A stretch of DNA of 8,527 bases from an uncultured Clostridia bacterium (GCA_947624765.1 CANQLS010000058.1:1-8527), one strand, 5' to 3'. Positions 1 through 6,151 are shown, counted from the first letter of the stretch. The notes: generated by a model from the letters alone, not told the origin. Program-made: numbers and translations.

Positions 1-19
1 AATCTGATTGGCGCCTCCA
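1..19 (+). tRNA. 3' end of a tRNA, probably tRNA-Cys (cut by window edge)
   Basis: The first 19 bases read as the 3' end of a tRNA: last T-loop bases (1-3), T-arm 3' strand CTGAT (4-8), acceptor 3' strand TGGCGCC (9-15), discriminator T (16) and encoded CCA (17-19). A U discriminator with a GGCGCC acceptor end is what bacterial tRNA-Cys carries, as I recall the family. The anticodon and the rest of the gene are outside the window, so the identity is inferred. The gene converges with the LCP gene on the other strand. Confidence 0.7.
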
Positions 20-59
20 AAAAATTTAAGTGAATGGAAATTATATTAATAAGTTTTTT

Positions 60-89
60 AAAAGCGACCATGTTATTATATATGGTCGC
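60..89 (-). terminator. Intrinsic terminator after the LCP gene
   Basis: Arms GCGACCAT (64-71) and ATGGTCGC (82-89) form a perfect 8-bp GC-rich stem with a 10-base loop. On the minus strand the stem is followed by TTTT (from 60-63). It lies 6 bases past the LCP stop codon (96-98), as expected for a Rho-independent terminator. On the plus strand no T run follows at once, so it is probably not the terminator of the convergent tRNA. Confidence 0.75.
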
Positions 90-95
90 CTAATT

Positions 96-1373
96 TTAAT
101 CTAATATATATTGTGGTCCTAAAATAACAGTATAATCTACATTTGATGAACTATCTGCAATCTCTTCGTCTTTAGAAATACCCAACAATGTTTTTATTTC
201 AACTAATGTATTATCTTTTATATCGTGTGTAATTACTCTTGAATATTCTGTTTCTGTACTTTCATAGTTACCAACTTTTGAAACAAAATATCCATTGTTA
301 TTTAACTTCTCTACAACACCTGTGAAATTACTACTGCTTGTTCCTGCATTCAAAACTTCAATTCTAATTTTATCAGTAGTGTTGCCATTTTCATCTTCTT
401 CAGGTATATCTGAATTAACAGGTATATTTTCTTCATCACTTTCATCAGGTTCGGTATTTTTGAAAAACATTTCTTGAACTAAATCTTTTGTTTTTTCTTC
501 GTCATAGAAGAAATACGATAAACCATTAGATGCATATCCACCTGCACCAGGTATAGTAGCAATATCAATCCTATCTGTACGGAATGTTGCTACATCATCA
601 ATATAATTTTTAGCTATATCCCATGTAATATTAGTTTTTGTATTATCAATTACGAGATTTATCAATTTATTTACTTTTAATAAGTTTTGTGGTTCTAATA
701 CACGATTAATTAAAGCCTTAATAAATTCTTGTTGAGCCGCTACTCTTCCAACATCGCCATTTGCATAACCTGTACCATTATTATTTTTTCTAAATCTGCA
801 AAATTGTTCTGCTTGTGAACCAGTTAAGGTTTGTGTTCCTTTTTTTAAGTGAATATACAAATTTTGATAAGGATCATCATAGTTCATATTAATAGGTACA
901 TCTACAGTAACTCCACCAATTTCATCTACAACTTCTCTTAATAATTTTGTATTAAAAATTACATAGTACTCTGCTTTAATACCTGTAACATCTTCTACTC
1001 TTGCTATGCTTCTTTCAGGATATTTACCGGCATACGCTGAGTTAATTTTACCATCAACTGTTCCCTCTACTTTAGTATCACGAGGAATTGATAATAAATC
1101 TACTTCTCTTGTGTTTGGATTATACTGTCCAAGCATAATGAAATCTGTTAGTGCTCCATTAACTCCCATAAATAAGCAAGTTACATTTGGCTCCAACTTT
1201 TTTTCAGGTATAACTGTAACATTGCCATGTTCGTCAACAATTTCCTCATTACCTGCTTTCCATCTTAAATATTTTACGGCTCCAAAAACTCCTAACCCAC
1301 TAATAGCAATAACTATAACTAAAACTAATATAATTCTCAATATTACTTTCACTAATTTTTTCAATACATTCAT
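96..1373 (-). CDS. LytR-CpsA-Psr (LCP) family envelope protein with C-terminal LytR_C domain
   Basis: LCP enzymes are membrane-anchored phosphotransferases that move glycopolymers such as teichoic acids, capsule or secondary wall polymers from a lipid carrier onto peptidoglycan, on the outer face of the membrane. Numbered from the start chosen here (425 residues): a Lys-rich N-terminus and one membrane segment (about 8-33); an LCP catalytic domain (about 65-225) with SIPRDT at 95-100 (R98 and D99 are the catalytic-type pair), NSAYAGKYPE, the EIGGVTVDVP block at 151-160, FCRFR at 191-195 and GDVGR at 206-210; an acidic linker (about 307-332); and a LytR_C domain (about 335-421, with IEVLNAG and YTVILG). 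The usual RSD-type motif reads LTD (75-77). The frame opens at an ATG at 1400, but the promoter -10 ends only 7 bases before it, so mRNA would start at that codon. The ATG at 1373 has AAGGAGAA 9 bases upstream and is preferred. The substrate polymer cannot be told from sequence. Confidence 0.93.
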   Translation of the reverse strand: MNVLKKLVKVILRIILVLVIVIAISGLGVFGAVKYLRWKAGNEEIVDEHGNVTVIPEKKLEPNVTCLFMGVNGALTDFIMLGQYNPNTREVDLLSIPRDTKVEGTVDGKINSAYAGKYPERSIARVEDVTGIKAEYYVIFNTKLLREVVDEIGGVTVDVPINMNYDDPYQNLYIHLKKGTQTLTGSQAEQFCRFRKNNNGTGYANGDVGRVAAQQEFIKALINRVLEPQNLLKVNKLINLVIDNTKTNITWDIAKNYIDDVATFRTDRIDIATIPGAGGYASNGLSYFFYDEEKTKDLVQEMFFKNTEPDESDEENIPVNSDIPEEDENGNTTDKIRIEVLNAGTSSSNFTGVVEKLNNNGYFVSKVGNYESTETEYSRVITHDIKDNTLVEIKTLLGISKDEEIADSSSNVDYTVILGPQYILD

Positions 1374-1407
1374 GAATTTATATTCTCCTTTTTTCGACAT
1401 ATGTAGT

Positions 1408-1436
1408 ATTATACCAAACTATTTGACATATTACAA
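1408..1436 (-). promoter_or_regulatory. Sigma-A type promoter of the LCP gene
   Basis: On the minus strand, TTGTAA (1431-1436), a 17-base spacer and a perfect TATAAT (1408-1413) lie in the gap between cvpA and the LCP gene. The predicted transcription start is about 1400-1402. This leaves a leader of roughly 27 bases carrying the AAGGAGAA ribosome site in front of the ATG at 1373. No terminator is visible between cvpA and this promoter, so read-through from cvpA may add to LCP expression. Confidence 0.72.
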
Positions 1437-1448
1437 CAAAATTTTGTT

Positions 1449-2144
1449 TCAGAATAATAAAGAAATTATAAAATTATTTTCATAAAGTGTACCAATTATT
1501 GCAGATGCTTTAATGTATGCTATGAATGCTTCCATATCAAATACTGATGCTAGAAAAGTAATAATAGCTAATACAAAATATATTTCAAATAGTCCTTGCA
1601 AAATTCCTAATAAAAGCCCTAAAACTTCATTTAATTGCTTTAATACTGGAATTTTCATAATTTTGTCTAGTACAAAACATAGGATGGCTAAAGTAATTCT
1701 TGTTAATACATATATTAAAATAAAACTTACTAAATATAGAGCAATTTCAGTTACTTTTTCGGCAATAACTTCTTTTGCTTCTTCTTGCATTTCTTCTAAT
1801 CCAAATTTTTCTTTTATATTATCTGGTAAATTAGCTAAAGCGTTTTGTAAAGCATTTTGTGATTTATCTTCTTCTGCTTCTTCATTATCTATATATATTT
1901 CTTCTTTATTTATTTCTTCGTTTTCATCATCATGTTGACCAACAATTGCTTGATATATCCATTCGTCCATGCCTGTATTTTCTGCCAATTTCATAGCAAC
2001 ACTTTTATATAGTGTTACAGAAAGAATAATAGCAATAATGAATGAAAGCATTCCAAACGCAGTTTTAACAAAACCTCTTTTATACCCAACGAATGTTGTA
2101 ATTAAAATTAATATAATTCCTATAAAATCTGCAAAATTAAACAT
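1449..2144 (-). CDS. cvpA: CvpA family membrane protein
   Basis: CvpA-family proteins are small integral membrane proteins. The founding E. coli member is needed for colicin V production, and the biochemical role in Firmicutes is unclear. Visible in the 231 residues: four membrane segments (about 5-20, 26-47, 133-157, 174-200), the family signature GYKRGF after the first (20-25), a LNEVLGLLLGILQG helix (171-184) matching the family's conserved LN..LG...G.L.G pattern, and a C-terminal SAIIGTLYENN resembling the usual end. The loop between segments 2 and 3 is long and very acidic (71-95). Start choice: a GTG at 2153 and ATGs at 2150 and 2144 are in frame. AGGTGAT sits 4 bases before the ATG at 2144 and matches the anti-Shine-Dalgarno, so 2144 is used. 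It follows the stop of the DUF5711-like gene by 9 bases and is the last gene of the permease operon. Confidence 0.88.
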   Translation of the reverse strand: MFNFADFIGIILILITTFVGYKRGFVKTAFGMLSFIIAIILSVTLYKSVAMKLAENTGMDEWIYQAIVGQHDDENEEINKEEIYIDNEEAEEDKSQNALQNALANLPDNIKEKFGLEEMQEEAKEVIAEKVTEIALYLVSFILIYVLTRITLAILCFVLDKIMKIPVLKQLNEVLGLLLGILQGLFEIYFVLAIITFLASVFDMEAFIAYIKASAIIGTLYENNFIISLLF

Positions 2145-2153
2145 TTTCATCAC

Positions 2154-3266
2154 CTACAATTTAATAATTTCAATCCTATCACGAAATACTAACGATGCCA
2201 TATTTCCGTTATCATATAATCTAATTTCCTTTACTTGGCCCCCTAATCGACATCTTTTCATCAACTTTGCATTAGTATTTAAAAATAAAATTTCATTTCC
2301 CATATCAATGGCAATTGTTTTATTCTTTGCATAGATTTGTTTTGGTGCACTTTCTAGTATATATTCTTTTGCTTCATCTGTAGCATTATTTTGTATTTTC
2401 AAAATATATTCAGTGCTAAAAATACCAGTATCCTTCTTTTCTACTAAAATTGCATTTGCTCTATTTTCTATTGTAACATGTGAAACTTCAGTTGGTTTAT
2501 ATTCTTTTATAGTTTCTTTCTCTTTATTAGCATTTAACTTTTCAATTTTTTTATCACTTAAAATTAATAATTCATTTTTATCAGTATATTCTATATCTAA
2601 TAATAGCGTATTATTTTCAAGCTTAATCGTTTCTATTGCTTCAGCTTGTACATTATTCATATCAATAATTTTAATATCAGATTCAACATTTATACCTTCT
2701 ACATTAGCTTCTGCAATAGCCACATACTTATTATCATTAGATATTTCTGCATCTACAGCATAAGTAGAGGCGAAATAATTTGTAAACATTTCTTCTCCAG
2801 ATGGTTTTAAAACTTTAATCAGCGATTTATAACCATTTTTAGCATATATGCAAGCCACATAACCATTTTTATTAACTGAAACACTTAATAATTCTCCAGT
2901 TGTATCAAACTCCCATAACTTTTTTTCATCAGCTAATAAAATTAATTTACTTCCGCCATCTTCACCAATTACGCAATATTCTTGCTCATCATCTAAAATT
3001 ACAGATTTAAAAGTAGTATCTATACTAAATGTTTTTACATTAGAATTAGTGTATCCAGAAACTTTATCACTTTCAACCACAATTAAATCTTTTCCCATAC
3101 TAGCTGTAGCAAGATATTTATCCGGGAAAATAGTTGCAATTGAATCTACTAATTCCCACTGTTTATTATTAATAAAGTTTTCAATTTTATCATAATTCAA
3201 ATAAATAACTGTACTAAATAAAACAATCATAAATACGACAATCAAAATGAACTTGCCCTTTGTCAT
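2154..3266 (-). CDS. Membrane-anchored beta-propeller-like protein (DUF5711-like)
   Basis: The product is 370 residues with one N-terminal membrane segment (about 5-23) preceded by MTKGK. This suggests a signal anchor with the rest outside the membrane. The remainder (about 40-370) is built of repeated short beta strands, such as LILLADEKKLWEFDTTGELLS, VACIYAKNGYKSLIKVL and YVAIAEANVE, which look like WD40/PQQ-type propeller blades. I place it in the DUF5711 group from memory of length, anchor and blade pattern. No catalytic residues or enzymatic function can be named. The start is secure: GAGAGGAG lies 6 bases before the ATG, inside the last codons of the permease gene, and the two genes overlap as ATGA (3263-3266). 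Translation is therefore probably coupled. cvpA follows directly, so the protein is likely made together with the permease and CvpA and may work with one of them. Confidence 0.8.
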   Translation of the reverse strand: MTKGKFILIVVFMIVLFSTVIYLNYDKIENFINNKQWELVDSIATIFPDKYLATASMGKDLIVVESDKVSGYTNSNVKTFSIDTTFKSVILDDEQEYCVIGEDGGSKLILLADEKKLWEFDTTGELLSVSVNKNGYVACIYAKNGYKSLIKVLKPSGEEMFTNYFASTYAVDAEISNDNKYVAIAEANVEGINVESDIKIIDMNNVQAEAIETIKLENNTLLLDIEYTDKNELLILSDKKIEKLNANKEKETIKEYKPTEVSHVTIENRANAILVEKKDTGIFSTEYILKIQNNATDEAKEYILESAPKQIYAKNKTIAIDMGNEILFLNTNAKLMKRCRLGGQVKEIRLYDNGNMASLVFRDRIEIIKL

Positions 3267-4261
3267 TTGTTTCTCCTCTCTTTTAACATTAAATATATAA
3301 TCACTATAATTTGAAATATTCCAAAATATCCAAAGATAGGAAACATACTACTAACTAATTTTGAAAATCCAATTTTTGAAAGAAAAATAGCTATGATGCA
3401 TAAAATAAATGCTTTCTTTTCATATTTTGCTTCCTGCATTTTCAAAAAAGAATATCCACACGAAATAGCAGTTGTAAAAATCGAAAACAAGATAATAAAA
3501 CTATATAATGACTTTGCAATAGTTCCTATTTGTTCGGCTAATTTTAAAGTTGGTAATTCAAACACTAAAATTTGCGGAAAATATATTCGCATAACTCTCA
3601 CTAATAAAAATCCTAAAATAGTAAAAACTGCAAAAGACAAAAATGCAATATAATATTTTTGCGAGTTTTTTAAATCTTCATCATGAAATGTTATTAAGAT
3701 AGGAATTAGCATAAGTGAATTATAGCCTACATATAAAATGCTGGATAAAAACCAACTATTTGTAAACATCTTTGGAAGTGTGTATCTAATATCTTGCATC
3801 GCATCTGGTGAATAAGTTCCTAATCCTATAACCAAAATTCCTAATATAATACATGGGACTAATATAATATTAAAAACTTCTAGCCCTTTATATCTATAAG
3901 AAAATACTAAATAACAAATTGAAGTTGCTATCATTGAACCTATCCAATAAGGTAATTTCAATTGTTGTTCAAAAAAAGCACTTACGCCAGCTATCATAAC
4001 GCAAAAACTAATAAGCAAAAAAATTTCATTAATCCATCTAAGTAATGAAAAACGCATCATTAATGTTTCATAATTTTTTTTACTTACATTTTTTAAAACA
4101 AATAAAATAATTAATCCAAAAAATGCACTAGAGAAAAAACTACCATACCAACCATAATCGCCAAATCGATTAAAAAAAATAGCAATCTCCTGGCCAGATG
4201 CAAAGCCTGCTCCAACTAGCGTTCCAATAATAATAAGCAAGCATCTTCCAACAACTTTCAT
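3263..4261 (-). CDS. YkvI-like membrane permease (APC-superfamily type)
   Basis: This is a 332-residue polytopic membrane protein with about ten hydrophobic segments over its full length. The N-terminal GTLVGAGFASGQE (13-25) is a glycine-rich broken helix of the sort that binds substrate in APC/LeuT-fold transporters, and it is characteristic of the YkvI family of putative amino-acid permeases. Other marks are an internal YNSLMLIPILITFHDE segment and a short basic tail ending RRNK. The substrate is unknown; proline, branched-chain or other amino acids would be guesses. It is the first gene of an operon with the DUF5711-like gene and cvpA. GGAGG lies 7 bases before the ATG at 4261, and a good promoter lies about 60 bases upstream. 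Length is normal for the family and I see no damage. Confidence 0.85.
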   Translation of the reverse strand: MKVVGRCLLIIIGTLVGAGFASGQEIAIFFNRFGDYGWYGSFFSSAFFGLIILFVLKNVSKKNYETLMMRFSLLRWINEIFLLISFCVMIAGVSAFFEQQLKLPYWIGSMIATSICYLVFSYRYKGLEVFNIILVPCIILGILVIGLGTYSPDAMQDIRYTLPKMFTNSWFLSSILYVGYNSLMLIPILITFHDEDLKNSQKYYIAFLSFAVFTILGFLLVRVMRIYFPQILVFELPTLKLAEQIGTIAKSLYSFIILFSIFTTAISCGYSFLKMQEAKYEKKAFILCIIAIFLSKIGFSKLVSSMFPIFGYFGIFQIIVIIYLMLKERRNK

Positions 4262-4319
4262 ATAAAATCCTCCTCATGTCATTTATATGAAAAAAGCTAT
4301 TCTCCAATACATTAATATT

Positions 4320-4348
4320 ATTTTATCTTAACTTATAATATATTTCAA
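4320..4348 (-). promoter_or_regulatory. Sigma-A type promoter of the permease-DUF5711-cvpA operon
   Basis: On the minus strand, TTGAAA (4343-4348), a 17-base spacer and TAAAAT (4320-4325). The predicted start is about 4313, giving a leader of about 52 bases before the ATG at 4261. It lies just past the terminator hairpin of the SLH gene, which separates the two transcription units. I see no riboswitch-like fold in the short leader. The region is AT-rich, so chance matches are possible. Confidence 0.6.
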
Positions 4349-4359
4349 TATTTTTTAAG

Positions 4360-4419
4360 AAAGAAAATATTAATAGATGGAGGCATAGATCTTTATAATA
4401 AATCTATGCCTCCATCTAT
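4360..4419 (-). terminator. Long perfect hairpin, probable terminator of the SLH gene
   Basis: ATAGATGGAGGCATAGAT (4373-4390) and its exact reverse complement (4402-4419) form an uninterrupted 18-bp stem around an 11-base loop. On the minus strand it is followed by a T-rich tract (TAATATTTTCTTTCTT). It lies about 83 bases after the SLH stop and just before the next promoter. On the plus strand the bases after the stem are not a T run, so the minus-strand reading is preferred. The stem is longer than needed, so a second role is possible. The 80 bases between the hairpin and the SLH stop (4420-4501) hold no gene that I can see. Confidence 0.68.
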
Positions 4420-4501
4420 ACGTTATTACTCTTTTGTATTTTTTATATCTTTCGTACATTAAAATTTCTTACGTACTTTCAAAAAAGTTTTTCATATGTG
4501 C

Positions 4502-5185
4502 CTAATAAATCCTCATAATTGCTACTGTTGCTTCTGCACGAGTTAAGTTTTTGTTCGGTTCAAAAGTTGTTGTTTCCAACATATTATTAATTAATTCGTA
4601 CTTAGCAGCATGTAATAATAAGGCTTTTTCCTCTTCTGTTAAAAGATTGATATCAGTATATTGAAGTTGTCCCTGTCTATTTTGTTCTACGCCTTTCATA
4701 TTAATCTGAATTTTCGAAAGAATACAAATCATTTCAATTCTAGTAATTGGTTCATCTAAAGTTTTCGCATTGTATTTTCCTTTTTCTATAACATTTTGCA
4801 TTTCTGCTACTTTTACATACGAGCCAGCCCAATGTTCTATATCTGCTGGTATAGTTTCAAAATCAAACGTTCTATTTGTTGATAGTACCATTGCCATCTT
4901 TATGAATTCCGCTCTTGTAATCGCTTGTTCAGGTTTAAAGACATAACTTCCATCTTCTTGATGATATCCAACAATCAACCCTATCTTTGTAGATTTCACA
5001 ATTTCTTTAGTAGCCCAATGGTCTTCATATACATATTCTTTTGTTTCTTTGTCGCGAATTGGACGACCTTTTTCATCAAATTGTTGTATGTTCAAATCTG
5101 GGAAAAGGTCAACCCATGCTAGTGATGCGGAATTTGCAGAAAGCATAACCAATATTAACATGAATATAATAAGTCTTTTTTTCAT
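4502..5185 (-). CDS. Secreted S-layer homology (SLH) domain protein
   Basis: SLH domains, usually in threes, attach proteins without covalent bonds to pyruvylated secondary wall polymers in Gram-positive envelopes. This 227-residue product has a signal peptide (MKKR, hydrophobic core 5-17, likely cut near SANSA or SLA at about 20-23) followed almost only by three SLH repeats: about 55-101 (HWATKEIV..., TRAE at 90-93), 116-160 (HWAGSYVKVAE..., ITRIE at 147-151) and 176-227 (YTDINLL..., LTRAE at 214-218). The third is more divergent in its first half but keeps the TRAE motif. No other domain is present, so it would be an anchor or scaffold rather than an enzyme. The stop falls directly after the last SLH helix. 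Start: the ATG at 5185 has AAGGAAGGGG upstream, and no other in-frame start fits the signal peptide. It has its own promoter and a tandem 11-bp array upstream, and ends at a hairpin, so it is probably monocistronic. Confidence 0.9.
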   Translation of the reverse strand: MKKRLIIFMLILVMLSANSASLAWVDLFPDLNIQQFDEKGRPIRDKETKEYVYEDHWATKEIVKSTKIGLIVGYHQEDGSYVFKPEQAITRAEFIKMAMVLSTNRTFDFETIPADIEHWAGSYVKVAEMQNVIEKGKYNAKTLDEPITRIEMICILSKIQINMKGVEQNRQGQLQYTDINLLTEEEKALLLHAAKYELINNMLETTTFEPNKNLTRAEATVAIMRIY

Positions 5186-5208
5186 TCCTTTCCCCTTCCT
5201 TTATCCAT

Positions 5209-5237
5209 ATTGTACAAGTGATAAATATAAATTTCAA
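5209..5237 (-). promoter_or_regulatory. Sigma-A type promoter of the SLH gene
   Basis: On the minus strand, TTGAAA (5232-5237), a 17-base spacer and TACAAT (5209-5214). The predicted start is about 5202, 17 bases before the ATG at 5185. The short leader consists mostly of the purine-rich ribosome site. The -35 box directly joins the last unit of the 11-bp repeat array, so a regulator bound there would touch RNA polymerase. Confidence 0.65.
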
Positions 5238-5280
5238 TATTTGTAATGATTTTGTAATAAACTTTTAATCTTATTGTAAT
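5237..5280 (-). promoter_or_regulatory. Four tandem 11-bp units upstream of the SLH promoter; candidate response-regulator site
   Basis: Read on the minus strand, the 44 bases divide exactly into ATTACAATAAG (5270-5280), ATTAAAAGTTT (5259-5269), ATTACAAAATC (5248-5258) and ATTACAAATAT (5237-5247). Three units start with identical ATTACAA and one has A for C; the last four bases of each unit vary. Direct repeats one helical turn apart just upstream of -35 are the known layout of OmpR/PhoB-family sites, such as the Pho box with 11-bp period. The ATTACA core resembles the B. subtilis PhoP-type TT(A/T/C)A(C/T)A repeat at five of six positions. Which regulator binds is inference. Confidence 0.5.
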
Positions 5281-5281
5281 A

Positions 5282-6124
5282 TTAATGTGTGCCTGTTGAT
5301 TCATAATCATTATTTGCTTTTAACCCTGCTTCATATATTATTACATTTCCTGGTCCGCTAAGCGTTACTGTATTTCCATTTGGTAATGTAATTGTGCTAT
5401 TCATTTCTTCTTTTTGCCATTGAGTGTTTCCGTCTGGCTTATTATAAGATAAATATGCCCAATCTTGATAATTACTTTGAATATCAAATTGTACAATAAT
5501 ATAACCGTTTTTTAAGAAATTACTATTAGCGTCTGCTACTTCTCCTTTCGGCACAGCCAATGTACTAGATGGTAAACGATATTCACCATACCAATGACCA
5601 ATTGGATGAATTACATCGTCTTCATTTACATTTCCTCTAGTCAATGTTGATAAGAAATTAGAGTAGTCTGTAGTTCCATAAAAGTTTTGTGCTAAATAGT
5701 TTGAAATATTATTGTAAGACATTCTTAATGCCATTGGCAAAGTTATTTTTGAAAACGTTCCAATTCGATTATCAATTGTGTAATTGTATCGATTACCCAA
5801 AATTCTTAAACTATCTTTTCTTTCAGATGCAGGTACATTTCTAATAGAACTACTAATATTCGCATTAATAATAGATTTATCATTCTCAGATTTAATTTTG
5901 ATAAATCGTTCTGCAATAGAATGATAATATAAGTCTACTTCTTGCACTGCATTAGTTGTCTTGTCCACATACCAAAATGCAATTGGTGTCATTGTAATAC
6001 TATCACTTTTTGTTCCTTTTGTTTTAATATCAAAAGCTGCAGAATAACCTAGTTTTAAAGCATATTTGTATGCACTATTTACATTTTGACCGCTTTGTCC
6101 TATTGGTTGATTTAATACTTTCAA
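5282..6124 (-). CDS. C-terminal part of the large surface protein, split off by a -1 frameshift
   Basis: The open frame gives 280 residues from a TTG at 6124; it stays open upstream to 6148. The sequence is beta-rich with no signal peptide and no membrane segment. It has an LKLGYSAAFDIKTKG strand pair (23-37), an IAFWYVD...QEVDLYY block (48-67), GEYRLPSSTLAVPKG (180-194) and NGYIIVQFDIQ (206-216), and ends STGTH without a sorting signal or anchor helix. From memory these blocks are typical of the end of DUF5704-containing clostridial surface proteins, directly after the region at the end of the upstream frame. There is no good ribosome site before the TTG, and an extracellular-type protein without export signal makes no sense alone. 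I therefore read it as the tail of the gene at 6130-8527 rather than a separate gene. If a stand-alone protein is made, its function is unknown. Its stop is 1 base before the 11-bp array. Confidence 0.75.
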   Translation of the reverse strand: MKVLNQPIGQSGQNVNSAYKYALKLGYSAAFDIKTKGTKSDSITMTPIAFWYVDKTTNAVQEVDLYYHSIAERFIKIKSENDKSIINANISSSIRNVPASERKDSLRILGNRYNYTIDNRIGTFSKITLPMALRMSYNNISNYLAQNFYGTTDYSNFLSTLTRGNVNEDDVIHPIGHWYGEYRLPSSTLAVPKGEVADANSNFLKNGYIIVQFDIQSNYQDWAYLSYNKPDGNTQWQKEEMNSTITLPNGNTVTLSGPGNVIIYEAGLKANNDYESTGTH

Positions 6125-6129
6125 TTCAT

Positions 6130-6151
6130 TTAATAATTTCCAAGAGGATCA
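6130..6151 (-). other. Frameshift junction between the two parts of the surface protein gene
   Basis: The two frames overlap only here: the downstream frame is closed by TGA at 6149-6151 and the upstream frame by TAA at 6130-6132. The upstream frame reads GTNDPLGNY-stop; the -1 frame reads SSWKLLNELKVLNQ and onward. One extra base around 6139-6142 would give GTNDPLWKLLNELKVLNQ, restoring one long product with a Trp after the DPL, as expected for this region of the family. No canonical X-XXY-YYZ slippery heptamer is present. Confidence 0.7.

Noticed and set aside
1423..1428. Plus-strand TTGACA as a promoter reading to the right
   Set aside because: No acceptable -10 lies 16-18 bases downstream on the plus strand and no plus-strand gene follows.
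1006..1485. 159-codon plus-strand open frame opposite the LCP gene
   Set aside because: It is antisense to a well-supported LCP gene, has no recognisable domain and no convincing ribosome site, and runs past the LCP start into the promoter gap. It is a shadow of the AT-rich minus-strand gene.
1513..2334. Plus-strand open frames of 141 and 121 codons opposite cvpA and the DUF5711-like gene
   Set aside because: They are Ser/Ile/Asn-rich antisense translations of membrane-protein codons with no family resemblance.
4261..4313. Riboswitch or attenuator in the permease leader
   Set aside because: The leader is only about 52 bases, AT-rich, and shows no conserved riboswitch core or alternative stems.
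5281..5281. Terminator between the large surface protein and the SLH gene
   Set aside because: I found no hairpin in 5186-5281. The space is filled by the 11-bp array and promoter, so transcription from the surface gene may run into the SLH gene.
6130..6151. Programmed -1 ribosomal frameshifting to make the full-length surface protein
   Set aside because: The overlap contains no X-XXY-YYZ heptamer in the right frame (the nearest, A-AAT-TAT, re-pairs badly) and no clear downstream stem-loop. Mutation or sequence error explains it better.
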